27,371 nucleotides of DNA, from contig JAEWMT010000029.1 of the NCBI GenBank assembly GCA_023393095.1, forward strand, positions 1 through 27,371. The letters run 5' to 3'. Shown here piece by piece: positions 7,365-15,501 of the stretch. The stretch's first letter is position 1. Each line of letters starts with the position of its first letter. The position numbers and the translations under genes are program-made. The stretch comes from Bacillota bacterium. Lineage in GTDB: Bacteria; Bacillota; Clostridia; Lachnospirales; Lachnospiraceae. The notes under the pieces were generated by a model. That model had not been told where the DNA came from. It did not search any database and saw only the letters and a list, made by a program, of their open reading frames with translations.

Positions 7365-8351
7365 TTATTTCTTTTTACTTACTGTTATTCTGATTGGTTC
7401 TTTCTTTTTTTCTTTAAATATTTCGTTATTGCCTTTTCTCTTCTTCCACATTACCCAAAGCGGACCTGCGATACAGATAGTTGAGTAGCAACCGCTGATG
7501 GAGCCTACAGCCATTGGAAGCGCAAAGCTCTTAATTGATTCAATGTTATTTATATTTGCAATGATATATACCATGCTGACACTGATCATAACTGCGATGT
7601 TCGTATTAACGGAACGATGCAGAGACTGTGTAATTGATAAATCTGTAATTTTTTCAAGCGGAACATCTACCAGTTCTTTTACGTTCTCCCTGATACGGTC
7701 ATAAATAACGATTGTATCATTAATCGAATAACCGAGAATACTTAATGCTACCGCAACAAAGGAATCGCCGATTGGTATTTTAAAAATAACACAGGTAAAG
7801 AATACAACAAGTACGTCATGGCACAAGGCAACCAGTGCCATTACACCTGCGGAAAGACCTCCCATCATCTTAAAGCGAATCCATACATATGCCACAATCA
7901 ATACTGCAGCAAGTATAATTGCTATCATTCCCTGTCTTAAGAATTTATCTCCGAAGTATTTTTCTACCATCTTGGTTTCGTAAAGATTGAAATTAGCTTT
8001 AGGAAATTCTTTCTTTATAGCCGCTTCAAAAGCTTTCTGATCTTTCGCATTAACGCCATATTTTCCAACAAGGTTAAAGATAATCCTCTTTTGATGTGTG
8101 GTAAAATCCTCTGTGAGCTGAGCACTAACATTTCTCTTCAGCTGTGCTGTTGCAATATCCTCTGCTTTCGTAGTATCATTAGAACTCAATGTTCCTTCAT
8201 AAGTGTAAGTTAACATCGATCCGCCCTTAAACTGAATATCGAGCGTAACTCCATCAACCAAGGCAAATATAGTGCCGATTATCATAATAGCTATTGATAT
8301 ACCAAAGTATATCCAACGTTTCTTGTAAAATCCAATAATTTTATTGTTCAT
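7365..8351 (-). CDS. secF: Protein translocase subunit SecF
   Basis: SecF works with SecD in the membrane to drive preprotein export with the proton gradient. The protein has an N-terminal helix (about residues 12-30), then the signature VTLDIQFKGGSMLTY. The extracytoplasmic P4-type domain runs to about residue 135, and five membrane helices follow. The conserved GYSINDTIVIYDRIREN lies at about residues 208-224. The tail is strongly basic. The start overlaps the secD end by 11 bases (translational coupling) and has AAGGAGGGT upstream. There is nothing odd about length (328) or motifs. yajC is not in the window. Confidence 0.96.
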   Translation of the reverse strand: MNNKIIGFYKKRWIYFGISIAIMIIGTIFALVDGVTLDIQFKGGSMLTYTYEGTLSSNDTTKAEDIATAQLKRNVSAQLTEDFTTHQKRIIFNLVGKYGVNAKDQKAFEAAIKKEFPKANFNLYETKMVEKYFGDKFLRQGMIAIILAAVLIVAYVWIRFKMMGGLSAGVMALVALCHDVLVVFFTCVIFKIPIGDSFVAVALSILGYSINDTIVIYDRIRENVKELVDVPLEKITDLSITQSLHRSVNTNIAVMISVSMVYIIANINNIESIKSFALPMAVGSISGCYSTICIAGPLWVMWKKRKGNNEIFKEKKKEPIRITVSKKK

Positions 8352-9618
8352 CGTATGTTACCCTCCTTGACAGGCAGGTGTAAAGAGACGGTTTCTGTAA
8401 GAATTTAAATGAATTCAAAGAACGAATCATTAATCTAGAACCTGTAACACCTGCTATAAAGTTAAATAGAATACCACTAAATAATGTATATCCAAAGGAC
8501 AACAATGAACCGGAACCTAAAGTCATCATGATTACAGCTACAATTAATACGGTGATATTGCCATCAAAAATAGATGAAAATGAGCTTGAAAATCCGGCTG
8601 TAATTGCAGAGGCTGTACTCTTACCTGATTTAATCTCCTCACTAATTCTTTCTGCGGAGATTACGTTAGCATCTACACCCATACCAATGGATAGTATTAT
8701 ACCGGCTATACCCTGCAGGGTAAGAGACATCTGCGGAACAGATAGAAACAGTATCTGACCTGTAATCTGTATCAGCAGCGATATACATGCAACCAATCCC
8801 GGCAAACGATAATAGAAAATTAACAGGATACAGATAATTACAAATGCAATAAAACCAGCCTGTACCATAACATTTAAAGCACCCGTACCCAAGGACGGGC
8901 TGATTGTAGAATAGTTCTTTGTTGCCATTGAGAATGGCAGAGCACCGGAATTAATCTGATTGGATAATTTCTTGGCATCATCATAATTCTTCATACCTGT
9001 GATGATACATTCGCCATTATTAATCCGGGCGCTAATCGTAGCCGACTCAATCAGATCTTTATCCATGTAAATATTCATCAATTTACCGTAATATTGATCG
9101 GTAACCTTAGACAACTGTTTTGATCCTTCTGCATCAAAAGTAAGACTTACGACATATTGACCGGTTTCTTTATCTAAAGTTGGACTACTCTTAGAAACGC
9201 GCTTTCCTTCAATCAAAGTCTTACCGTCTGCATCGGTAAATCTTAACTCTGCCATGGCTCCCAGTTCTGAAATTGCTTTTGCAGGGTTAAAGTTCTTTTC
9301 ATTTGATTTCCACGGAAAATGTACGATTACATCTCCGGCTTGCTTATCACTTGTTACTTCATAATCGAGGATATTCTGACTATCGAGACGTGTTTCAAAT
9401 ACAGAACGTGCTGCCTCCAATTGACTTGGTGTAGGCTTTGTTTTCAACCCTTCCGGCTGGAATACTGCATGAACACCACCTTTGATATCAATACCGAAAC
9501 GCATCTCATTGGCACCCTTAATATTGACATTGCCAAAATGAATTCCAACAGCAGCTGTATACGTCATAAGTAATGCTATCGCAACGATTATAAAAAATAC
9601 TGGCTTAGTTTTTTTCAT
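8341..9618 (-). CDS. secD: Protein translocase subunit SecD
   Basis: This is the SecD subunit of the Sec accessory complex. The N-terminal membrane helix (about residues 6-25) is followed by MRFGIDIKGGVHAVF (39-53), the family's GxDLxGG region. The large extracytoplasmic P1 region extends to about residue 245. The C-terminal half carries the membrane helices with the SIGMGVDANVISAERI motif, containing the conserved aspartate of the channel. At 425 residues it is shorter than proteobacterial SecD, which is normal for Gram-positive proteins. It is first of the secDF pair, with AAAGGAAAGGG upstream. The repeat copy at 9649-9686 lies between it and the preceding gene. Confidence 0.96.
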   Translation of the reverse strand: MKKTKPVFFIIVAIALLMTYTAAVGIHFGNVNIKGANEMRFGIDIKGGVHAVFQPEGLKTKPTPSQLEAARSVFETRLDSQNILDYEVTSDKQAGDVIVHFPWKSNEKNFNPAKAISELGAMAELRFTDADGKTLIEGKRVSKSSPTLDKETGQYVVSLTFDAEGSKQLSKVTDQYYGKLMNIYMDKDLIESATISARINNGECIITGMKNYDDAKKLSNQINSGALPFSMATKNYSTISPSLGTGALNVMVQAGFIAFVIICILLIFYYRLPGLVACISLLIQITGQILFLSVPQMSLTLQGIAGIILSIGMGVDANVISAERISEEIKSGKSTASAITAGFSSSFSSIFDGNITVLIVAVIMMTLGSGSLLSFGYTLFSGILFNFIAGVTGSRLMIRSLNSFKFLQKPSLYTCLSRRVTYDEQ

Positions 9619-9648
9619 TATCTCTTTCCCTTTCCTTTGAATTTAATC

Positions 9649-9686
9649 TTTTTATTCATAGGATGCAATTCCTATAAAATAAAAAA
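9649..9686. repeat. Inverted repeat with TGCAATT loop (family 1, copy 2)
   Basis: TTTTTATTCATAGGA (9649-9663), loop TGCAATT and CCTATAAAATAAAAAA (9671-9686) repeat the element at 87-125, in the same orientation. The stop codon of the preceding small membrane protein (9672-9674) lies inside the right arm. A second small stem, GGTGGA/TCCGCC, sits next to it at 9691-9707. Confidence 0.7.
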
Positions 9687-10085
9687 TAGAGGTGGAGCAT
9701 GTCCGCCTTTTGAAAATGCAAGCTCACAAATATTTTGATCTGTTTGCCGCTTATCATATTTGCAGATACGAATTATTATACTATAACCTACAAGCAGAAC
9801 AGCTAAGGCATAAAGGATAAGGTTGGGTAATAACCGAACCGGCTGCTGATTACGGTTTATGATATGATAAGTCGCTGCATCTGTAAACACTTCACTATCG
9901 GATAAAACTGCAGCAAAAAAGGAAGTATGTTTTGTAATTCCGATTCCCGCAAAGCTTGTACCGGATATCGCCACACTTTTATTGCTATATGCTGGGGGTG
10001 TCAATACTAATAACAGCAAAAAAACCATACCTGCAAATAGCGCAATATATTGATTTTGCTTCGTTATTTTCCTACCAAGGTTCAT
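9672..10085 (-). CDS. Small two-helix membrane protein of unknown function
   Basis: The protein has 137 residues from the ATG at 10085, which has a run of G-rich ribosome-site sequence (AAGGGGG) upstream; an in-frame start at 10118 lacks one. One hydrophobic helix lies at about residues 13-32 and another at 82-106. Between them is a segment of about 50 residues, probably extracytoplasmic. I do not recognise a family. The last dozen residues (GGHAPPLFFIL) are encoded by repeat DNA that supplies the stop codon, so the C-terminus looks altered by repeat insertion. The gene lies 53 bases upstream of secD and may be co-transcribed with secDF. Confidence 0.6.
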   Translation of the reverse strand: MNLGRKITKQNQYIALFAGMVFLLLLVLTPPAYSNKSVAISGTSFAGIGITKHTSFFAAVLSDSEVFTDAATYHIINRNQQPVRLLPNLILYALAVLLVGYSIIIRICKYDKRQTDQNICELAFSKGGHAPPLFFIL

Positions 10086-10171
10086 ACCCCAATCCCCCTT
10101 ATTTTCTGTTACAATCACCTAAAAATATGTATAAAATAAATGCACCATATTAAATTAACATATTTAGCATC

Positions 10172-10187
10172 TTTTGTATATACAAAA
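10172..10187. promoter_or_regulatory. 16-bp perfect palindrome in the gap before the small membrane protein
   Basis: TTTTGTATATACAAAA is exactly self-complementary. It is located 24 bases past the stop of the zinc-ribbon protein and about 90 bases ahead of the next start. No T run follows. It could be an operator or a simple mRNA-end hairpin. Confidence 0.35.
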
Positions 10188-10211
10188 ATAGCAAAATAAA
10201 ATGAATAATAC

Positions 10212-10598
10212 TTACATTTTACCTGACTTACATTTATTACACCGTCGTCCACTTCGGATTTTAGTTCCGCATATTTCACACTTAAACCATGCTTGTGAGG
10301 AGTCATCAGAAAATTCAAGCTTATCTTCACGTATCCATTCAAATAGCTTTGAAGGAGTGATTCCATTCGCTTCAGCGATCTGGGCAACTGTTGCCTTTGG
10401 ATTAAGCATAATATAGTCCCTTACCTTTATGAATTTTAATTCATTCTCATTTACCTCAGGACTAATCGTTGATTCGACAGAGCTATTATTCAGTCCGACT
10501 TTATTTGCTGACATAAGCTGGTAGCATTCCGGGCATAGTTCAGGACCATACACATAATTAAATAACCTTTTGCAGTTTTTGCAAACCTTTACATCCAT
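10212..10598 (-). CDS. YvyF-like (flagellar operon type, TIGR03826) zinc-ribbon/HTH protein
   Basis: The 128-residue protein has an N-terminal C4 zinc ribbon (C6, C9, C22, C25). A central helix-turn-helix lies at about residues 69-92 (ATVAQIAEANGITPSKLFEW). A second C4 cluster is at the C-terminus (C107, C110, C120, C123). This order matches the YvyF family, whose genes usually open the late flagellar operon in Firmicutes. Here there is no flagellar gene next to it: the neighbours are DUF6472 and secDF. It may be a stand-alone paralogue acting as a DNA-binding or adaptor protein. The start has AAAGGAG seven bases upstream. Function in this setting is unknown. Confidence 0.75.
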   Translation of the reverse strand: MDVKVCKNCKRLFNYVYGPELCPECYQLMSANKVGLNNSSVESTISPEVNENELKFIKVRDYIMLNPKATVAQIAEANGITPSKLFEWIREDKLEFSDDSSQAWFKCEICGTKIRSGRRCNKCKSGKM

Positions 10599-10662
10599 AT
10601 AGTTTCTCCTTTATCCTGGTCAGTCTTCCCTCATTAATCTCCTCATTTCGTACTAAATCTAC

Positions 10663-10770
10663 ATGCTGCCTCTGCAAGGTAGCATGGAATCTTGGAAGAA
10701 CTAGGATTGAACAGTATTGCGTGAACTTCGTAGTTCTTCCCGTGTGAATTATGCTTTTTATAATTCACAC
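10663..10770. repeat. Three-hairpin composite including family 2, copy 2
   Basis: Three stems stand in a row within the 313-base gap between the DUF6472 and YvyF-like genes. They are ATGCTGCCT/AGGTAGCAT (10663-10685, one mismatch), GGAAGAACT/AGTTCTTCC (10694-10740, perfect) and GTGTGAATTAT/ATAATTCACAC (10742-10770, perfect, loop GCTTTTT). The third is the second copy of the hairpin at 1059-1099. The first, with its AGCATGGxA flank, is partly repeated at 14474-14496. The rest of the gap (10771-10911) is plain AT-rich DNA. Confidence 0.6.
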
Positions 10771-10911
10771 TACTTATATCTATATTATAATAATTTAATT
10801 ATAGCATGATTTAGACATAATTACTAACAAAATAAATGACTTACTTTAACCGGAATATACCTAATTTCAGTTAGCAGAATAGCTTAAGTAATTACTTACA
10901 TTTTACAGCAT

Positions 10912-11094
10912 CTATATCTGCTTATTTACTATCTTATATTCGTTATTATATTGAAAATGCGGACAATAAAACTGTGAATTACTTAAAAACCTAACCATAT
11001 CATCCTCATCTAGGTTAATCTGACACACATAACAGTCGTATTCCTCATCAAATATATAATATATACAGCTTTCACAGTTAGTTTTTCCTGACAT
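10912..11094 (-). CDS. DUF6472 family small cysteine-rich protein
   Basis: A 60-residue protein starting at the ATG at 11094, which has AAGGGGTGAT immediately upstream. The frame extends to 11142, but without a ribosome site. It carries a CxxC pair (NCESC), a second CxxC (DCYVC) and a single later cysteine (YCPHF). Acidic stretches DEEYD and NLDEDDM lie between them, the pattern of DUF6472 in clostridia. The cysteines suggest zinc binding, though no function is established. It is apparently an independent unit upstream of the YvyF-like gene on the same strand. Confidence 0.8.
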   Translation of the reverse strand: MSGKTNCESCIYYIFDEEYDCYVCQINLDEDDMVRFLSNSQFYCPHFQYNNEYKIVNKQI

Positions 11095-11186
11095 GATATC
11101 ACCCCTTTTCATCATTTTAAAGGATAACCCGTCCGATTTCAACGATTAGTATCAATAATACACTAATTTATCCAAATCGTAATATA

Positions 11187-11308
11187 AAATGAGCCCCCTT
11201 GTTAAATTAATTTGATATGCTCTTTCTCTATGAAAGCTAAAGCTAAAACAATTAACTTTCTATATATAAAGCGGATCATATCGTATTAATTAATAACGGG
11301 ACTCATTT
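11187..11308. repeat. Long imperfect inverted repeat after the chemoreceptor gene
   Basis: AAATGAG (11187-11193) pairs with CTCATTT (11302-11308). The pairing continues inward through CCC/GGG and the TTGTTAA region with mismatches, and GATATG/CATATC lie further in. On the minus strand the right arm ends in GGGGGCTCATTTTAT, so it may act as the chemoreceptor terminator. The length (about 120 bases) is unusual for one. Confidence 0.5.
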
Positions 11309-11329
11309 CTTATTTTATTACTTTTTCTA

Positions 11330-13060
11330 TTATAATTTAAATTTAGTTATCTCATTATTTAATTCTGTTGCCATGCCTGATAGATCATTCGCCGCAGATG
11401 CAATCATTTCAATTGAAGCCAACTGCTCTTCATTGGAGGCGGATATTTCCTCGGAGCTTGCGGCAGCTTCCTGCGCGACAGCGGACATATCAAGTGTCTG
11501 CTTGGAAATTTCATTGGAGGATTTATAAATTTCATTCAGGTTTTCTGAAACCTTCACGGTTCTTTCTGCAATATCTGCTACCGATAATTTTATTTTATGG
11601 AAGGCTTTACTAGTAGTCTCAACTGCTTTTTCCTGTTCCGAAACAATTTCCCTTGCCCTTTCATTGTTCGCGGCAGTAACCTCATTTCTGCTAATGGCAT
11701 CTGATATAATACTTGTTATCTCATCCACGGCAGAAGCCGTATTTTGTGCCAGTTTACCAATTTCAGATGCGACAACCGCAAACCCTTTACCAGCATCCCC
11801 TGCTCTTGCAGCCTCTATCGATGCGTTCAGAGCCAACATATTTGTCTGTTCGGATATCCCTTTAATTACAGTTACAATATTACCAACTTTATCCATTTGA
11901 CTGCTTAATTCGTTAATGGAATCTCCTACCTCTTTTGATACTTTAATATTTTCACTCATTCTTTGTGTGGTTAAATCAATTGCCTGCTGCCCCCCTTCAA
12001 TGATTTTCTGGGATTTCTTCGCGCTTTCGGAATTTATCTCAGCATCTTTATTGATATCTTCCATATTGGATACCATCGCAGATACTGTACCGTTTGCTTT
12101 TTCTACCATATCTGCCTGAGCACTGTTTCCTGCTGCAATTTCATTAACCGCATTTACGATCTGCTGTATTGTTTTTGTATTCTCCTCTGTGCTTGCCGCC
12201 AGTTCCTCTGAACTTGCTGCAAGGTTATTCGAAATTCTTAATACATTTCCTACCATATTACGAAGTACATTTCTTAATTCTTCCACCGATTGTGCAATAC
12301 TTCCTATTTCGTCCTTGCGAACTAGCAAATGATCATAGGAGTGGTCATAAATTAAATCTAAGTTGGACGTTTTCTTTATCAGACTATCTACTTTTCGGAT
12401 GGATACCGATATCGTTCTTGAAATAACATAACCAATAGCAATACATAAAATCGAGATTAGAAAATTTAAGAAGATAATCTGATAGATAGCTCCTTGACCT
12501 TTGAACTTATTCACTTTGTATGCTTTATCAGCTACTTTAACTTGATAGTTCTCTAAATCACGAATGCTGGTCTGTAATTCCTCAGCTATAGATTGACCGC
12601 TATTCTTAAACAAAGCAATTCCATCACTTGGTTTATTTGCTTTTACCAAATCAATAATCTGTTTAGACATAGTGCCCCACTTAGCTATGTTATCATTGAT
12701 TAATTTAATTTGTTTTTTTTCATAATCTGTTAGATCTGCTTTCTTAGCTCCAACCTCAGCAATATCTGTCTTGATTTTTCCAGTTCGGGAATTAAAATCA
12801 TTCAGTATTGTATCCCTACCCGCCTTATCAGCTGTAATCATCAAATCTAACACATTAGCAATATTTGCTCTGTTCTGATTACGAGCATCACTTACTTTTT
12901 CTAAAGATAAGAGATTCTCATTGTACATTTTCTTCAAAGCGTTATTTGATCTGGTATTGTAATAGTAACTGATTGTTCCAATAGACATCGTACCAATTAA
13001 CATAACAACAATTAAAATTACAAATTTCATTTTAATTTTCATATTTTCTAATAATTTCAT
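11330..13060 (-). CDS. Methyl-accepting chemotaxis protein
   Basis: This is a 576-residue transmembrane chemoreceptor. It has membrane helix 1 (about 11-32), an extracytoplasmic helical sensor of four-helix-bundle type (about 35-188), membrane helix 2 (191-214) and HAMP (about 212-266). A long coiled-coil signalling domain follows to the C-terminus. The hairpin tip that contacts CheA/CheW is present at about 401-440 (GISEQTNMLALNASIEAARA, then GKGFAVVASEIGKLA). Glutamine/glutamate-rich methylation segments flank it. There is no C-terminal CheR/CheB tether. The ligand cannot be predicted. It is monocistronic, and implies a motile, chemotactic host even though no che or fla genes are in the window. 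Confidence 0.95.
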   Translation of the reverse strand: MKLLENMKIKMKFVILIVVMLIGTMSIGTISYYYNTRSNNALKKMYNENLLSLEKVSDARNQNRANIANVLDLMITADKAGRDTILNDFNSRTGKIKTDIAEVGAKKADLTDYEKKQIKLINDNIAKWGTMSKQIIDLVKANKPSDGIALFKNSGQSIAEELQTSIRDLENYQVKVADKAYKVNKFKGQGAIYQIIFLNFLISILCIAIGYVISRTISVSIRKVDSLIKKTSNLDLIYDHSYDHLLVRKDEIGSIAQSVEELRNVLRNMVGNVLRISNNLAASSEELAASTEENTKTIQQIVNAVNEIAAGNSAQADMVEKANGTVSAMVSNMEDINKDAEINSESAKKSQKIIEGGQQAIDLTTQRMSENIKVSKEVGDSINELSSQMDKVGNIVTVIKGISEQTNMLALNASIEAARAGDAGKGFAVVASEIGKLAQNTASAVDEITSIISDAISRNEVTAANNERAREIVSEQEKAVETTSKAFHKIKLSVADIAERTVKVSENLNEIYKSSNEISKQTLDMSAVAQEAAASSEEISASNEEQLASIEMIASAANDLSGMATELNNEITKFKL

Positions 13061-13109
13061 CCATTACTCCCCTTTAGATTATAAAATTATACAATATTCG
13101 TCATAATCT

Positions 13110-13138
13110 AACTTACCATCTATTTCATATTGTGTCAA
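13110..13138 (-). promoter_or_regulatory. Candidate chemoreceptor promoter
   Basis: On the minus strand TTGACA (13133-13138) and TAAGTT (13110-13115) are 17 bases apart, some 50 bases before the start codon. The -35 box is perfect and the -10 box is weak. Confidence 0.4.
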
Positions 13139-13181
13139 CTTATAGATAATGAAGATAATAGTTAAATAAGGCCTATATAAT

Positions 13182-13226
13182 AAAAAACGGAAAGGCTGCT
13201 AAACTTCATCTGTCTCTCCGCTTTTT
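13182..13226 (-). terminator. Terminator of the ketopantoate-reductase-like gene
   Basis: On the minus strand GCGGAGAG (13214-13221) pairs with CTTTCCGT (13187-13194) apart from two positions, and TTTTTTATT follows. It lies 12 bases past the stop codon. A T run on the plus strand could also stop opposing transcription. Confidence 0.65.
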
Positions 13227-13233
13227 ACTTATA

Positions 13234-14175
13234 TTATTCATTTTGATTAAATTTACCCTGGTTTTTCTCCTCGCATACTTTAATTCCATGGTAGAACATC
13301 CAGTTAATTGGTGTAGGAATCCCTAATTCCTCTCCCATACTCACTACTTTACCGGCAAACATTTCAATCTCCGTTAGACGTCTATTCTCCAGATCTTGAA
13401 GAGTGGAGGGTTTATTAAGGAACGGCAGTGTTATCAGCTTTTTATCCTGGCGTTCTATTTCCTCCTGTCCAATATCAATACCAAGCTTGTTAGCAATATC
13501 AACAACCTCCCTCATGGCCTTGTGACGAATCGCATTCGCATGATCACTTACCTGATAGGCACCAAAGGGCACGCCTAATAATGCGCTGGTCATGTTTTCT
13601 CCAATATTACACATGAATTTGAACCACATACCTTTTATCATATCACCATCAATTTGATAATTAATATTACTGAAATCAAACAATTTTTTTACTGCAACAA
13701 CCCGGTCGGTTAACTGTGCATTCCTTGCCTCCCCGAAATGTATCTTACCCCATTCGGGGACAGACTCTACCACTCCGTCCTTCATTGCAATAGATACTCT
13801 CATATAGGAATACAGTACATGCTCCCAGCCATACACTGCAGCTATACGTTCCTCACTATCGACACCGTTCAAAACAGATAAAATTAAAGTATCTTGCCCC
13901 ACCTGATTCCTGATATCCAAAATTGCCTGTTCAAATCCTGTATCCTTTACTGCTATTATGATTAAGTCAGCCGGATCTCCTTCCTCCTGAGGTGTTATAA
14001 CCGTAAATTTATGATTGATACCGCCTACGGTAATGCCTCTCGTCTCAAGCCGTTCCTTACGTTCACCATCAGCAAGAACTCTGAAATTCTTTTTTCCTAA
14101 ATATTCATCTAGCTTGGGTGCGAAAAAGACGCCCATTGCCCCTAACCCAATTAAGGTCACCTTTTTTATCTCCAT
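13234..14175 (-). CDS. Ketopantoate reductase family protein (PanE/ApbA-like)
   Basis: A 313-residue NADPH-dependent oxidoreductase of the PanE/ApbA family. The N-terminal Rossmann fold starts with LIGLGAMG (residues 8-15). The substrate-side motif LNG (102-104) has the usual asparagine. The C-terminal helical domain has MWFKFMCN (183-190), with the family's catalytic lysine and asparagine positions, and a conserved E in the LTEIEMFAG segment near 270. 2-Dehydropantoate reduction for pantothenate is the textbook reaction. Many paralogues act on other 2-oxo acids, and no other pantothenate gene is nearby, so I do not assign panE. It forms a single-gene unit with its own terminator. Confidence 0.85.
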   Translation of the reverse strand: MEIKKVTLIGLGAMGVFFAPKLDEYLGKKNFRVLADGERKERLETRGITVGGINHKFTVITPQEEGDPADLIIIAVKDTGFEQAILDIRNQVGQDTLILSVLNGVDSEERIAAVYGWEHVLYSYMRVSIAMKDGVVESVPEWGKIHFGEARNAQLTDRVVAVKKLFDFSNINYQIDGDMIKGMWFKFMCNIGENMTSALLGVPFGAYQVSDHANAIRHKAMREVVDIANKLGIDIGQEEIERQDKKLITLPFLNKPSTLQDLENRRLTEIEMFAGKVVSMGEELGIPTPINWMFYHGIKVCEEKNQGKFNQNE

Positions 14176-14502
14176 TTTTCCATTTCCCGGATAACCTATG
14201 CAAGTCCGGTAGTTCTCCTCTCTGAAGTTGATGTTATTTTTATTTTATATTATAAATCAGAAAAAATATATATATAAATTATTGAAACTTTAGCCTCACT
14301 ATTAAATTATAATTGATACTATTTTACTTTCTTAATTCGACATTTTATGATAAAATATTATAATATTTTTTCTTTTAAAATAAAATTGATTTTGGTATTT
14401 TCCTATGACTATTTCATAAAATAACATGACTAGATTGAATTAAAAAATCATAATTACCTTAGGTGTATTTGCGTGCCTCAAAGAGGCAGCATGGGAGACT
14501 TG
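14176..14502. other. Divergent AT-rich intergenic region with an RBS-proximal hairpin
   Basis: There is very AT-rich DNA and no ORF of note between the divergent reductase and deacetylase genes. Near its right end TGCCTC-AAA-GAGGCA (14474-14488) forms a small hairpin just before the deacetylase ribosome site. Its GAGGCAGCATGGGA flank resembles the first hairpin at 10663-10693. No clear promoter was singled out. Confidence 0.4.
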
Positions 14503-15294
14503 ATGAAAAAATTAAAAATATTTCTTTCTTTTGTTATTGCATGTTTATTCCTTTCTTCAGAATATACAGAGACAGTTTATGCTAGTACTTTAAGCACGAA
14601 ATCGATTAGCTGGTATTATAAAAAAAGTATAAATCACAAAACTCCTGTGATTTCAAAAACAACTAAGGAATTACTTAATAAATATGATGCCCATTATGTA
14701 TACAACACAAAGGAGAAAGTGGTTTATTTAACCTTTGACCTTGGTTATGAAAATGGATATACATCTAAAATCCTAAATGTCCTGAAAAAACATAAAGTCA
14801 AAGCTACTTTCTTTGTCTGTAAAGCGTTTATCACCTATAATCCAAATGGATTAAAGAGAATGGTGAAGGAAGGACATCTTGTAGCAAACCATACGGTAAA
14901 TCATAAAAACTTTGCAACACTTACAGATAGTAAAATCAAAAGTGAACTCAAAAGAGTAGAGGATGAATACAAAAAAGTAACTGGCAAAAAAATGTCCAAG
15001 CTTGTCCGGCCACCCGAAGGACGCTATAGCGTGAAATCTCTTTCTACCACTAAGAAGCTTGGATACATCACTTTTTTTTGGAGCATTGCTTTGCCAAATG
15101 ACTGGAATATGAAAAATCAACCCTCCAAAACAGTTACCCTGGACTTGTTTAAGAAGCAATACCATAATGGTGCAATCATATTATTACATGCAGTATCTCC
15201 TGCTGTCGCAAATAATTTAGATACAATGTTAAAACAGTTAGAGGACAAAGGTTATGAATTTCGTCTTGTTTCAGATATGATACAACAAGATTAA
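14503..15294 (+). CDS. pdaA: Delta-lactam-type polysaccharide deacetylase PdaA
   Basis: A 263-residue secreted NodB-fold de-N-acetylase that, in PdaA proteins, removes the acetyl group from muramic acid on the way to the spore-cortex delta-lactam. A signal peptide covers residues 1-28. The PdaA-specific opening is SWYYKKSINHKTP. NodB motifs follow: TFDLGYENG (77-85, catalytic Asp79), NHTVNH (129-134, His130 and His134 as metal ligands), RPPEGRYS (169-176) and LLHAVS (227-232). The ATG at 14503 has GGGAG five bases upstream and starts exactly at the signal peptide; a GTG at 14473 would add ten residues from a hairpin region. It converges on a SleB-type hydrolase gene. Confidence 0.92.
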   Translation: MKKLKIFLSFVIACLFLSSEYTETVYASTLSTKSISWYYKKSINHKTPVISKTTKELLNKYDAHYVYNTKEKVVYLTFDLGYENGYTSKILNVLKKHKVKATFFVCKAFITYNPNGLKRMVKEGHLVANHTVNHKNFATLTDSKIKSELKRVEDEYKKVTGKKMSKLVRPPEGRYSVKSLSTTKKLGYITFFWSIALPNDWNMKNQPSKTVTLDLFKKQYHNGAIILLHAVSPAVANNLDTMLKQLEDKGYEFRLVSDMIQQD

Positions 15295-15401
15295 ACATTA
15301 AAACTTTAATTCGCTTATGATTATAACTTTCTTATGTAAGTATTCTAAGGGCGTTGCTGATTAAGAGGTACATTCCTATAAGTCGAGAAATACAAAGATA
15401 C

Positions 15402-15431
15402 TTAAGGCTGGGCATTTCTGCCCAGCCTTAA
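15402..15431. terminator. Bidirectional terminator between pdaA and the hydrolase gene
   Basis: TTAAGGCTGGGCA (15402-15414) and TGCCCAGCCTTAA (15419-15431) form a perfect 13-bp stem with a four-base loop, located between convergent genes. T runs are weak on both sides, but the stem is very stable. Confidence 0.75.
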
Positions 15432-15464
15432 TGATGAAGATTATTTATAATATGATACTAATTT

Positions 15465-15481
15465 TAGGTGATCGCGAAACT
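15465..15481. repeat. Partial copy of the 155-base inverted-repeat element (family 3)
   Basis: TAGGTGATCGCGAAACT matches the arm TAGGTAATTGCGAAACT at 23681-23697 at 15 of 17 positions. As with that element, it lies just past the stop codon of a minus-strand gene (stop at 15502). No partner arm was found nearby. Confidence 0.45.
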
Positions 15482-15501
15482 CACATATTATATAAGAGGT
15501 T

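Noticed and set aside
9319..9573. 84-codon plus-strand frame
   Set aside because: Lies wholly antisense to secD; a shadow of a well-supported gene.
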